From positions 46,015 to 110,014 of the forward strand of contig NZ_FULE01000006.1 of the NCBI RefSeq assembly GCF_900163965.1: a stretch of 64,000 nucleotides of DNA, read 5' to 3'. The DNA comes from Vibrio ruber DSM 16370 (GTDB taxonomy: Bacteria; Pseudomonadota; Gammaproteobacteria; Enterobacterales; Vibrionaceae). The notes below the pieces were generated by a model. It did not search any database. It saw nothing but the letters and a program-made list of their open reading frames with translations, and was not told where the DNA came from. Below, in pieces: positions 39,581-50,745 of the stretch. A program made the translations under genes and the position numbers. Numbering within the stretch: the stretch's first letter is position 1; each line of letters opens with the position of its first letter.

Positions 39581-39877
39581 ATGCTGACAAAAGACATATC
39601 ACAAGAGCTTGAATCTGTGATTTTACAACTGGTCGCTGAAGGCAAGGAACCAACCGTCGCACTCATCAAAGCACGTCTGAGTTCTAAAATCCCGATTCCT
39701 GCAATTGTCACTACGATCAAACGCTGGCAATCATCACAGCAAATTCCCAAGGTCGAAATCGCGGCTCCCCCCGCAGCCTCTGCAACCGAACAAAGAATTG
39801 CTCAGCTTGAACAGCAGGTTGCTGATTTGATATCCCGGATATCACAACTAGAACAACAATCAGGTCAGAAATTATGA
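39581..39877 (+). CDS. Small coiled-coil protein, possible DNA-binding head
   Basis: A 98-residue protein. The first about 50 residues ([27 protein letters not shown]) look like a short helix-turn-helix of the kind found in KfrA-like proteins. The last about 35 residues form a coiled coil ([22 protein letters not shown]). I do not know a name. It overlaps yaiI as ATGA, so the two are coupled. AAAAGGA precedes the ATG. Confidence 0.75.
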   Translation: MLTKDISQELESVILQLVAEGKEPTVALIKARLSSKIPIPAIVTTIKRWQSSQQIPKVEIAAPPAASATEQRIAQLEQQVADLISRISQLEQQSGQKL

Positions 39878-40344
39878 AGATATGGGTCGATGCCGACGCC
39901 TGTCCGAAAGTCATTCGGGAGGTCATCCTACGGGCTGTCGAACGGACTGGTGTCACGTGTACTTTTGTTGCCAATCATGTGATTCCGCTGCCCCGTCGCG
40001 ACAACATCCGCTTCTTGCAGGTAGAAAGCGGTTTTGATATCGCCGACAATGAAATCGTCCGCCGCGTTGCCGCTGATGATCTGGTGATCACATCCGACAT
40101 TCCGCTTGCCAGTGAAATTTTGGAGCAACAAGCCATGGCATTAAGTCCCCGCGGTGACTTGTTTACCCTTGATACGATTAAAGCCCGACTGACCATGCGC
40201 GATTTTATGGAGACGATGCGTGCCAGCGGTGTTCAAACCGGCGGGCCACCGGTCATGAGTCAGGCTGAACGGCGCGATTTTGCCAATCACCTTGACCGGA
40301 TTCTGGCCAAAGCAACCCGTGCCGCATCGGGACCGAAATCATGA
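39874..40344 (+). CDS. yaiI: YaiI/UPF0178-family protein
   Basis: A 156-residue protein of UPF0178, recognised by [32 protein letters not shown] [14 protein letters not shown] and [18 protein letters not shown]. The fold is PIN/NYN-like, suggesting nuclease ancestry; activity is not established. ATGA overlaps link it to the genes on both sides. Confidence 0.9.
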   Translation: MKIWVDADACPKVIREVILRAVERTGVTCTFVANHVIPLPRRDNIRFLQVESGFDIADNEIVRRVAADDLVITSDIPLASEILEQQAMALSPRGDLFTLDTIKARLTMRDFMETMRASGVQTGGPPVMSQAERRDFANHLDRILAKATRAASGPKS

Positions 40345-41048
40345 CCTCACCCCGTTATACGCTCGACCCGATTGGTATCATTCATAGTCCTTACCAAGAG
40401 AAATTTGCGGTGCCACGACAGCCCCGGCTGGTTCCGGCGGCAACCGGTCAAATTCAACTGATTGGTGAGGCTAACTGCCCGGAGTCAGTCCGTGGTATCG
40501 AGCAGTTCAGTCATGTGTGGCTCCTGTTCCTGTTCGATCAAAATCTCAGTGCCGGTTGGAAACCAACCGTTCGCCCGCCCCGGCTGGGTGGTAACGAACG
40601 GATTGGCGTATTTGCATCCCGTTCCACCTTTCGTCCCAATGGTATTGGTATGTCAGCCGTTGAATTACAGGGTATCCGGCAGGAAGGCAACCAAACATGG
40701 ATTGATGTCGGCAGCGTTGATCTGGTCGATGGTACACCGATTATCGATATTAAACCTTATCTTCCTTATGCTGACCGAATTGAACAGGCTCACGGCGGGT
40801 ATGCTGACCGCGAACCGACATCGACCGAGGTCTGCTTTAGCGACGCTGCACGCCAGTCACTCGCTGCGCATCCGCGCGCGAATGAAATTGAAGCCGTCAT
40901 CACTCAGGTTTTAGCGCAGGATCCGCGTCCGGCGTATAAAAGAGATAAACCTGACGACAAAGAATATGCGGTAAATTTGTTCGATCTCAACGTCAGATTC
41001 AGAGCCAACCAATCAATCATCACGGTTACCGCAATAGAACGCTTTTGA
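40341..41048 (+). CDS. trmO: tRNA (N6-threonylcarbamoyladenosine(37)-N6)-methyltransferase
   Basis: A 235-residue TrmO (YaeB, formerly TsaA). It methylates t6A37 in threonine tRNAs. It has the N-terminal beta-barrel motifs [19 protein letters not shown], the SAM-site [13 protein letters not shown], and [12 protein letters not shown]-terminal extension completes the E. coli-type length. ATGA overlap with yaiI. In E. coli it lies near proS, as here. Confidence 0.94.
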   Translation: MTSPRYTLDPIGIIHSPYQEKFAVPRQPRLVPAATGQIQLIGEANCPESVRGIEQFSHVWLLFLFDQNLSAGWKPTVRPPRLGGNERIGVFASRSTFRPNGIGMSAVELQGIRQEGNQTWIDVGSVDLVDGTPIIDIKPYLPYADRIEQAHGGYADREPTSTEVCFSDAARQSLAAHPRANEIEAVITQVLAQDPRPAYKRDKPDDKEYAVNLFDLNVRFRANQSIITVTAIERF

Positions 41049-41140
41049 CAAACGAAAATGACTGATATTATTAACGGCTAATTGAATGCGCCCTCAAAAC
41101 ATCCGGGGGTTGTTGTATAACTTAATGAATGGATACCCTC

Positions 41141-42859
41141 ATGCGTACCAGTAAATATCTTCTTTCAACACTGAAGGAGACACCAAACGACGCAGAAATC
41201 GTCAGCCATCAGCTCATGCTACGGGCAGGTATGATTCGGAAACTTGCTTCCGGCCTTTATACTTGGTTACCGACCGGGCTGCGCGTGCTGCGTAAAGTCG
41301 AGAACATTATTCGGGAAGAAATGAATAAAGCCGGTGCTGTAGAAACACTGATGCCGGTTGTACAACCTTCCGAACTCTGGCAGGAAACCGGCCGCTGGGA
41401 TAAATTCGGCCCTGAATTACTGCGTATTGCAGACCGCCATGATCGACCGTTTGTACTGGGACCGACTCATGAAGAAGTCATCACTGATATGGTTCGCAAC
41501 GAGGTGAAATCCTATAAACAACTGCCTTTGAGCTTGTATCAGATTCAAACCAAGTTCCGCGATGAAGTTCGTCCCCGTTTCGGTGTAATGCGTTCACGTG
41601 AATTTATTATGAAAGACGCTTACTCCTTCCATATTGATCGGGAGAGTCTGGAAGCAACCTATCAGGATATGCATAGCGCTTACTGCAATATTTTCAATCG
41701 CATGGGTCTCGATTACCGTCCTGTACTGGCTGATTCCGGTGCGATTGGTGGTAGCGGTTCACAAGAGTTCCACGTGTTGGCTGAAAGTGGTGAAGATTTA
41801 ATTGCCTTCTCGACTGAATCAGATTACGCAGCCAATATTGAAAAAGCAGAGGCGCTGGCTCCGGCAGCAACACGAGCTGAGCCGACTCAAGCCATGACTT
41901 TGGTTGATACACCGAATGCCAAAACAATCGCACAGTTGGTTGAACAGTTTGATCTACCGATTGAAAAAACGATTAAAACACTTTATGTCAAAGCGTCTGA
42001 CCATGTTGAGGCACCGCTTATTGCCCTGTTGATTCGCGGTGATCATGAGCTGAACGAAGTCAAAGCTGAAAATCTGCCTGAAGTTGCCACACCGCTGACG
42101 TTTGCCACAGAAGAAGAAATTCGGGCACTGATAGGTGCCGGCCCTGGCTCTCTGGGTCCTGTCGGTTTGAAATTGCCGTTTATCGTTGACCGTTCTGTTG
42201 CAGTGATGAGCGATTTCGCGGCAGGTGCGAACATCGATGATAAGCACTATTTCGGGATTAACTGGGGCCGGGATGTTGAACTCGGTCAGGTTGCCGACTT
42301 GCGTAATGTGGTTGAAGGCGATCCAAGCCCATGCGGACAAGGCACACTCCTGCTGAAACGTGGCATTGAAGTCGGTCACATCTTCCAGTTGGGGACCAAC
42401 TATTCCGAATCAATGAAAGCCAATGTGTTGGGACCGGATGGTAAAAGCGTAACCATGGAAATGGGTTGCTACGGGATTGGATGTACCCGGGTTGTTGCAG
42501 CGTCAATCGAACAGAATAATGACCAGTACGGCATCATCTGGCCGGATGCCATTGCACCGTTTGAAGTTGTGATTGTCCCGATGAATATGCATAAATCCGA
42601 GCGCGTTCAGGAAGCGGCAGAAAAGCTTTACGCTGACTTACAGGCTCAGGGGATCGATGTTCTGTTTGATGACCGTAAAGAACGCCCCGGTGTGATGCTT
42701 TCTGATATGGAACTGATCGGTATTCCACACATGATCATTATCGGTGAGCGCAGTATGGATGAAGGTAACTTCGAATACAAAAACCGTCGTTCCGGTGAAA
42801 AAACGCCGCTACCGATGGGAGAAGTTATCCCCCATCTTCAGGCTCAGCTCTCTCGATAA
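41141..42859 (+). CDS. proS: Prolyl-tRNA synthetase
   Basis: A 572-residue class II synthetase of the bacterial type, with the INS editing domain (about 230-390) between motifs 2 and 3 that clears Ala-tRNA-Pro. Motif 2 shows [21 protein letters not shown] and motif 3 [16 protein letters not shown] 41141 matches the E. coli N-terminus ([15 protein letters not shown]); an in-frame ATG four codons upstream is not needed. Confidence 0.96.
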   Translation: MRTSKYLLSTLKETPNDAEIVSHQLMLRAGMIRKLASGLYTWLPTGLRVLRKVENIIREEMNKAGAVETLMPVVQPSELWQETGRWDKFGPELLRIADRHDRPFVLGPTHEEVITDMVRNEVKSYKQLPLSLYQIQTKFRDEVRPRFGVMRSREFIMKDAYSFHIDRESLEATYQDMHSAYCNIFNRMGLDYRPVLADSGAIGGSGSQEFHVLAESGEDLIAFSTESDYAANIEKAEALAPAATRAEPTQAMTLVDTPNAKTIAQLVEQFDLPIEKTIKTLYVKASDHVEAPLIALLIRGDHELNEVKAENLPEVATPLTFATEEEIRALIGAGPGSLGPVGLKLPFIVDRSVAVMSDFAAGANIDDKHYFGINWGRDVELGQVADLRNVVEGDPSPCGQGTLLLKRGIEVGHIFQLGTNYSESMKANVLGPDGKSVTMEMGCYGIGCTRVVAASIEQNNDQYGIIWPDAIAPFEVVIVPMNMHKSERVQEAAEKLYADLQAQGIDVLFDDRKERPGVMLSDMELIGIPHMIIIGERSMDEGNFEYKNRRSGEKTPLPMGEVIPHLQAQLSR

Positions 42860-42873
42860 TCGCTGACTGTTTG

Positions 42874-42900
42874 AAAGGGTTGCTCCGGCAACCCTTTTTC
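42874..42900 (+). terminator. Terminator of proS
   Basis: AAAGGGTTGC-TCCG-GCAACCCTTT hairpin followed by TTC, 15 bases after the stop. Confidence 0.9.
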
Positions 42901-43007
42901 ATTGGCTCTCCCTGACTCCCAACACCAGCAAATACGGGCTTAGTTATCTTGAGGTGAGCCGGTATAACCAAATAGGTATACTCCCACAAACAATGACAAG
43001 GATATCC

Positions 43008-43220
43008 ATGATGAAAGTATATGATTGTTGTGATTTAGTCCGCGAGCGATACGCCCAGATAGGCAGTGGCGATCAGGCTTATGTCCCTCAGGCGATTAGT
43101 TGTGCTCTGCGCGCACTCAACACGATTGCCAGCGATGAATCTCTCCCACAGGAGATCCGGGAACAAGCGGCCTTTGCTGCTGCTAACCTATTCATTTCAG
43201 ACTTTGAGGATCAGTCATGA
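43008..43220 (+). CDS. yaeP: UPF0253-family protein (YaeP-like)
   Basis: A 70-residue protein matching E. coli YaeP (66 residues) at [23 protein letters not shown] and [16 protein letters not shown]. Function unknown. AAGGA lies five bases before ATG 43008 (the next ATG, 43011, is also possible). It overlaps the next gene as ATGA. Confidence 0.88.
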   Translation: MMKVYDCCDLVRERYAQIGSGDQAYVPQAISCALRALNTIASDESLPQEIREQAAFAAANLFISDFEDQS

Positions 43221-43408
43221 ATCTTGCCAACTTTGCCACGATGGATCCAATCCTGCTGTTTAGTTTAGTCAATACCAAGTTACGGGATGATTTTGCCGGT
43301 GATTTGGATCAGCTTGCCTCTTATTACGGCCTCGATAAACAAGCCTTAATCGATCGGCTGGCAAGTGCCGGATTTGAATTTCTCCCTGAAGTGGGTCAAT
43401 TTCGTTAA
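43217..43408 (+). CDS. DUF4250-family small protein
   Basis: A 63-residue protein of the DUF4250 type: [18 protein letters not shown] near the start and an alpha-helical rest with a possible helix-turn-helix ([16 protein letters not shown]). Function unknown. The start overlaps the UPF0253 stop as ATGA, a coupling that suggests joint expression. Confidence 0.82.
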   Translation: MNLANFATMDPILLFSLVNTKLRDDFAGDLDQLASYYGLDKQALIDRLASAGFEFLPEVGQFR

Positions 43409-43498
43409 GCGGTACAGTTCATGTCAGCTCTCTGACTGACGGGAGGCCGCGACAACGCAGTTTCGTCAATCGATCGATGGATGTAACGCCATTGAATC

Positions 43499-43523
43499 AA
43501 GTCGTTCTGGCTCAGAACGACTT
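43499..43523 (-). terminator. Possible terminator overlapping a stop codon
   Basis: AAGTCGTTCT-GGCTC-AGAACGACTT, a strong hairpin starting in the stop codon of the hypothetical gene at 43522. No clear T run on either side, so termination is uncertain. Confidence 0.4.
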
Positions 43524-43875
43524 ACCCCAGCAGATTACCTTTAATGCCTTTATAAATTGCCAGCATCCGATCATGCGCAGGTTTATGCTCCGCAAAAAAT
43601 GCCAGACAAATTAAAGCACTATCTTGATAACCCTCTGGAAGTTCGACTTTCAGATCGGTGGCAATACGCCGCGCATAATTGAGTTGCTTTTCAGTCGGCA
43701 ACTTCAATTCATCCGGAATCGCAGATTGAATCGCACTGGTAAACTGTTCTGAAAACTGAGGCCACTCACTAAGATCCAGCGTCGTCGTTTCGGTCAACGA
43801 GGCCAGCTTTTGCTGCTCGGGTGTTAGCTGATAGAAAAAGGTGATATGACCGACGGAAAATTGCACTTTATCCAT
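43522..43875 (-). CDS. Hypothetical protein with TEKQLNYARRIA motif
   Basis: A 117-residue soluble protein of unknown function. The C-terminal LPTEKQLNYARRIATDLKV motif occurs in small uncharacterised proteins and in some nucleic-acid enzymes. ATG 43875 is chosen because AAGG lies upstream and longer in-frame starts run into the neighbouring terminator hairpin at 43965. Confidence 0.7.
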   Translation of the reverse strand: MDKVQFSVGHITFFYQLTPEQQKLASLTETTTLDLSEWPQFSEQFTSAIQSAIPDELKLPTEKQLNYARRIATDLKVELPEGYQDSALICLAFFAEHKPAHDRMLAIYKGIKGNLLG

Positions 43876-43964
43876 TGAGAGCCTTGTCTGACGTGAGGTT
43901 AACTTTTTAAGCATCATATCAGCAGGTGCAAAAATATGCACTTGAAACTCTTTTGCTATGACCA

Positions 43965-43992
43965 AAAAACCGAAGCAAATGCTTCGGTTTTT
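43965..43992 (-). terminator. Terminator of the chemoreceptor gene
   Basis: AAAAACCGAAGC-AAAT-GCTTCGGTTTTT, about 70 bases beyond the chemoreceptor stop on the minus strand. It is symmetrical and could work in both directions. Confidence 0.88.
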
Positions 43993-44059
43993 ATCATCTA
44001 AATCTTTCGGTCTTCATGAATCCTTTAAGAAGGGTCACTCCGTCCCGGCAATCGCTCTT

Positions 44060-45967
44060 TTATAGTTTGAAACGTGAAACAATCGCTGTCAGGTTGTTGT
44101 TGATATCGGCAATATCACCCATATCTTTGACTGACTGCACACCGATAGACTCCAGCTCAACCACCATATCATTGATTGCCGACATATTACGGCTCAGCTC
44201 TTGGGTCACACAACTTTGCTCTTCAGCCGCAGTCGCAATCTGAGAACTCAAATCATTAATTTCCAGCACATGTCGGGAGATCGCTTCCAAACTGTCTGCG
44301 GCCTGACCTGCACCTTCAGCCGTATCCTGACAGCGAGTCCGCGTCTCTTCCATTGAATTCACCACGGCATGGTTACCATTAGCGAGACTCTTCAGTGCTT
44401 GCTCAACTTCCGTGGTGCTGTCTTTGGTCCGGCTGGCAAGGCTACGTACTTCATCAGCAACCACCGCAAACCCTCGTCCTTGCTCTCCGGCACGCGCTGC
44501 CTCAATCGCAGCATTCAAAGCCAGTAAATTAGTTTGCTCTGCGATTTCACCGATAACACTAAGTATTTCGTTAATTTTTTGAGTTTCGAGCGTCATATTA
44601 TGTACATCGCTAACTGAGTGTTCAACATCATCAATCAGTGCTGAAACTGTCTGTTTCGAACGATCAATGGTGTCACGGGATTCCATACTGGTTTCATTGG
44701 TTCGGGCAACCAAACTGGCTGTATTTGCAGCGTCCGTTGCCATTGAGTCGGCTGTCGAGCTCATTTCTTCGATTGCCGTAACAACCTGCTCAGTTTCCGA
44801 AACATGTTTTTTCAAAATGGCGCTATTTTTCTCAGACTGACTCAGCATATGTTCAACATTCGCTTGTAGGGCGAGGCAATACTTTTGAATCTCCAGCATC
44901 ATGTGCTGCAAATTCTCAATAAACTGATTCACTCCCAGAGAGATCTGGCCTAAGTCATCATTCGTTTCGACTTTCAGGCGCTGGGTTAAATCACCTTCCC
45001 CACTGGCCAATCCCTGAATCGTTTCTTTCAACGATAAAATGGGACGATAAAGTACCTGAATCAGAAAATAAGTGATCACGACACTCACAATACATGCAAG
45101 CAGTGAGAACATAATCGCACTGTTTCTTGCTTTGGTTAACTGCGCGAAGACTACCGACTTATCCAGCCCGATCATGTAATACCAATCTTTCTGCCCCAAA
45201 TGAATCCGGTGCGAAAACATCAGCTTATCAGTCCCATCAAGCACATAATCCAGATGACTCGACTCATGCTCCACCATATGTGCAGCTAAAGGACGCCCCC
45301 ACGCTTGATCACGAAGACGCTCACCGAGTTTCAATGCGGACGACGTCGTCGCTAAAATCCGGCTATCCTCATCAAGAATGAGCGCCACAGCCCCCGGGAT
45401 TTTATTTGATTCTTTGACAATTCGGCTTAAAAAGTCGAGTTCCATATCGGTCGTGATCACACCACCTTTGATTTTCTCCAGAATACTGACCCAATATTTC
45501 TGCTTGGACGAACCAAGGTATGGCGCCGTCACGCTCACACCATCAGATTGCAGCCCCTGCCGATACCAGGATGTTTCCCGTCCGTCCCCTTTCAGCCGGT
45601 GATTTGGCCACGCCTGATTTTCCATACTCCAGTAGGCTCTGCCATCATCCAGACCAATCACAAAACTATCCAGATTCATGGCTGCTGCCAACGACCGGGT
45701 CAATTCAACCAATTCATCTTCAGAACCCGTAATCGCCTGATGCTGATAGAGCTGCGCCAGTTGATGAATCCCATTAATTTTCTCTTGCAGAATGGTTTCT
45801 ATCACCACTGCTTTTGATGCGACATAATTTTCACTCGACTGGAAAACATTGTCTGTCAGGATTTTTTCCTCCTGAGAATAAAGAACATAACTGGTAATTG
45901 AAACCGACATACCGACCAGCAACATGACGGATAAAATTAGCAATTTTTTTAATCCAAGTTGTTTCAT
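44060..45967 (-). CDS. Methyl-accepting chemotaxis protein (dCache type)
   Basis: A 635-residue chemoreceptor. TM1 is at about 8-30, a large periplasmic dCache-like sensor at about 45-275 (contains YWSM and [18 protein letters not shown]), TM2 at about 283-305, HAMP at about 306-358, then the methylation and signalling domain with the hairpin tip [25 protein letters not shown]-type and WYxxxL motifs resemble amino-acid-binding dCache domains; the ligand is unproven. ATG 45967 ([10 protein letters not shown]) gives a normal N-terminus; the frame is open upstream. It lies between conserved housekeeping genes. Confidence 0.9.
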   Translation of the reverse strand: MKQLGLKKLLILSVMLLVGMSVSITSYVLYSQEEKILTDNVFQSSENYVASKAVVIETILQEKINGIHQLAQLYQHQAITGSEDELVELTRSLAAAMNLDSFVIGLDDGRAYWSMENQAWPNHRLKGDGRETSWYRQGLQSDGVSVTAPYLGSSKQKYWVSILEKIKGGVITTDMELDFLSRIVKESNKIPGAVALILDEDSRILATTSSALKLGERLRDQAWGRPLAAHMVEHESSHLDYVLDGTDKLMFSHRIHLGQKDWYYMIGLDKSVVFAQLTKARNSAIMFSLLACIVSVVITYFLIQVLYRPILSLKETIQGLASGEGDLTQRLKVETNDDLGQISLGVNQFIENLQHMMLEIQKYCLALQANVEHMLSQSEKNSAILKKHVSETEQVVTAIEEMSSTADSMATDAANTASLVARTNETSMESRDTIDRSKQTVSALIDDVEHSVSDVHNMTLETQKINEILSVIGEIAEQTNLLALNAAIEAARAGEQGRGFAVVADEVRSLASRTKDSTTEVEQALKSLANGNHAVVNSMEETRTRCQDTAEGAGQAADSLEAISRHVLEINDLSSQIATAAEEQSCVTQELSRNMSAINDMVVELESIGVQSVKDMGDIADINNNLTAIVSRFKL

Positions 45968-46340
45968 AAATACCCACACTAAACGCCGACTCAAACACAA
46001 AAAAGTAAAGGTTACTGACCCACAAGCTGGCCGCCCCAAAAAGGCATGCAGCTCAAAAAATACAATAAGTCAATAGGAAAGGTGTCTCACAAGTGAGAAA
46101 TCATAGCACATTTTGTTGCACATACAACAACTTACTTATCCTTTTTGCAAGTGGCTAAAATATGCAAAATAAACTTCAGGTACGATGAGTTGTTAAAAAT
46201 ACAAAATAAGCCGCGAAATATGAGTATTAATGAAGAAAATAGATAGAAAATATCCAATCATGATATCGAATCAATCGATAAAAATAATCGTCTTGCCCGT
46301 TTGTATTTGTCCTGCCATAACCATTCAAATGTTCACAGAC
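45968..46340. other. AT-rich gap upstream of the chemoreceptor
   Basis: About 370 bases without a gene. It should hold the chemoreceptor promoter (minus strand), which I could not place with confidence. Confidence 0.4.
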
Positions 46341-46371
46341 TTTGTCACAACGACAACGGTATTTGTCACAA
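46341..46371. repeat. Pair of 10-bp direct repeats, 21 bases apart
   Basis: TTTGTCACAA at 46341-46350 and again at 46362-46371, offset by 21 bases, about two helical turns. The layout is typical of a dimeric or tandem regulator site, here between the chemoreceptor and katG. Confidence 0.45.
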
Positions 46372-46412
46372 TGGTATAAGCAGCGTCCGCCGCTTTCTCA
46401 TGCTTAACTGCA

Positions 46413-46443
46413 ATAAAAAATCCCCTGCCGACAGACAGGGGAT
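46413..46443 (-). terminator. Terminator of katG
   Basis: ATCCCCTG / CAGGGGAT hairpin; on the minus strand it is followed by TTTTTTATTG. It lies 26 bases past the katG stop. Confidence 0.9.
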
Positions 46444-46468
46444 CTCACATAACATATGTTGCGGCGAA

Positions 46469-48840
<2,372 letters not shown>

Positions 48841-49020
48841 TTAAAAAAAGAACATATCCCAGAATGAGTAAGATTGAGGCGCTTCACTGGCAAGTGATTC
48901 AACCAATAAATACTGATGACAAGCGAAGGATTGACAGGGTTCACTTTCGTAGTGAGAAGTCGCACCGACCGCAACCTGATGATCAATACTGACTATTTTT
49001 TCACGTAACGGCTCAGACAT
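48841..49020 (-). CDS. Small ORF, 59 residues, unknown function
   Basis: On the minus strand an ATG at 49020 with AAGGA six bases upstream opens a 59-codon frame ending TAA at 48841. The product begins MSEPLREKIVSIDH, has Cys-X4-Cys (CQSFAC), and ends in an aromatic tail, FWDMFFF. Codon use looks normal and the ribosome site is good. No signal peptide or membrane segment is evident. I do not recognise it. It lies between ald and katG, both on the same strand. Confidence 0.6.
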   Translation of the reverse strand: MSEPLREKIVSIDHQVAVGATSHYESEPCQSFACHQYLLVESLASEAPQSYSFWDMFFF

Positions 49021-49309
49021 AAGGAATCCTTCTTTCGCAATCTGCTCAACCAGATTCCAGTATAGGAATAGACCACTGAAAGTGATAATGGTTTCGACCT
49101 ATCCATTCTATAGAAGAAATCTATCCTGTTATCCGCTATCAATTTTTTGAGCGCGCCTGAGAAGCATTGCTCCATGCGGGGGATGCGAGAGATGGAAAAA
49201 GATAGTGAACGATTTGAAAATCAGGTCAATGTTTTGGTTCAGAACGGAGAGAATCAAGCAAAGTAAGCGATTGAGATTCATCAACCGCTTACTGACACAC
49301 TACCAGCGG
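49021..49309. other. Gap between small ORF and ald
   Basis: About 290 bases without a convincing gene. AGTAAGCG...TTGA / TCAA...CGCTTACT (49262-49292) forms a hairpin just past the ald stop, without a clear T run. Confidence 0.4.
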
Positions 49310-50428
49310 TTAACCGGCTAAAGCAACTTTTGCATCGACATAATCTAAACCATGGCTCTGTGCAACAAAGCGATTGGTTAACTGACCGTGATAAACATTC
49401 AACCCATTCAGGAAATGCTCATCAGCAAGCAATGCTGCACGATAACCTTTTTCAGCCAGCGCGATAATGTAAGGTAAAGTGGCATTGTTTAACGCAACGG
49501 TTGATGTCCGGGCTACGCCACCGGGCATGTTCGCGACACAGTAATGCACCACATCATCGACAATATAGGTCGGCTCCTGATGAGTTGTGGCCTTCGATGT
49601 CTCGGCACATCCGCCCTGATCAATCGCAACATCAACCAGAACAGCGCCTGATTTCATTCTTTTTACCATGTCTGCGGTAATCAGTTTCGGGGCTTCAGCA
49701 CCGGGAAGCAGCACAGAACCGATTACGACATCGGCAGATAAAACATGCTTCTCAATCGCATCAGCCGTGGAATAAACCGTAGTGATTTTTCCTTGATAAA
49801 TTGCATCAATATCGCGCAAAGCATCAATATTTTTATCGATAATTACCACTTCAGCGCCCAGACCAGCAGCCATTTGTGCAGCATTACGGCCAACAACACC
49901 GGCACCGATGACAGTCACTTTGGCCGGTTCAACGCCCGGAACACCACCGAGTAATAAGCCACGCCCTGCGTGTGATTTTTCTAATGAAGTCATTGCCGCC
50001 TGAATCGACATTCGCCCGGCGACTTCGGACATCGGCGCCAACAGCGGTAAGGTTCGGTTCGCACTGGTGACGGTTTCATAAGCAATGCAGACCGCTTTAC
50101 TTTGTATTAAATCGTGGGTCTGAGGGGCATCGGGGGCGAGGTGGAGATAAGTAAACAGGATTTGATCTTCCCGCAACATCGCACGCTCGCCCGCCTGAGG
50201 TTCTTTCACCTTTACAATCATGTCGCTTTCAGCGAAAACCTTCTCGGCATTGGGGCTAATCGAGGCACCGGCATCGATATAATCCTGATCAGAGAAGCCG
50301 ATGCCATCTCCCGCTAAGGTCTCAACCAAAATGTGATGTCCTCTTTTCGTTAATTCCTTCACACTCGCAGGCGTCATCCCGACGCGGTATTCATGGTTCT
50401 TAATTTCTTTGGGTACACCGATCAACAT
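49310..50428 (-). CDS. ald: Alanine dehydrogenase
   Basis: A 372-residue NAD-dependent enzyme that interconverts L-alanine and pyruvate plus ammonia. It starts MLIGVPKEIKNHEYRVGMTP, has FTYLHLAPD with the catalytic His, the Rossmann loop VIGAGVVGRNAAQMA, and DVAIDQGGCAETS. Length matches the family. It stands alone in the chemoreceptor-katG-ald block. Confidence 0.95.
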   Translation of the reverse strand: MLIGVPKEIKNHEYRVGMTPASVKELTKRGHHILVETLAGDGIGFSDQDYIDAGASISPNAEKVFAESDMIVKVKEPQAGERAMLREDQILFTYLHLAPDAPQTHDLIQSKAVCIAYETVTSANRTLPLLAPMSEVAGRMSIQAAMTSLEKSHAGRGLLLGGVPGVEPAKVTVIGAGVVGRNAAQMAAGLGAEVVIIDKNIDALRDIDAIYQGKITTVYSTADAIEKHVLSADVVIGSVLLPGAEAPKLITADMVKRMKSGAVLVDVAIDQGGCAETSKATTHQEPTYIVDDVVHYCVANMPGGVARTSTVALNNATLPYIIALAEKGYRAALLADEHFLNGLNVYHGQLTNRFVAQSHGLDYVDAKVALAG

Positions 50429-50679
50429 ATCCTTATCCTCTGCAAAAATTAACGTTGTTATTTATGCAGACAATACAGTGTTTTCAACCAATAAACCAAC
50501 AAGAACAAGCATTAAAAACCAATGATCTCGCTCAATTTTAGATTTAAATATCTAATAATTGAAATGATACAGATAATAATATTAATTTTAATAATTTTTT
50601 TAGCAGATGCCGCCAGAAAATATGTAAAAAAAAGTGAGCAAGCTATTTACTTCTGAAACAAATTAACAACATAAAATGA
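50429..50679. other. ald upstream region
   Basis: About 250 very AT-rich bases between ald and the purL terminator. No gene seen. It should hold the ald promoter on the minus strand. Confidence 0.4.
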
Positions 50680-50714
50680 GCAAAAAAAATCCCTCGCCGA
50701 CTGACAAGGGATTT
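50680..50714 (-). terminator. Terminator of purL
   Basis: AAATCCCT / AGGGATTT hairpin; on the minus strand it is followed by a T run. It lies about 30 bases past the purL stop. Confidence 0.88.
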
Positions 50715-50745
50715 CTCTCGTATTTGTGATGTGCTGACTCAGCCG

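Noticed and set aside
48993..49175. 60-codon minus-strand ORF upstream of the small ORF at 48841
   Set aside because: No ribosome site and unlikely composition; it overlaps the better-supported small ORF in another frame.
49174..49263. Plus-strand 30-codon ORF near ald
   Set aside because: No ribosome site and too short to support; could be chance.
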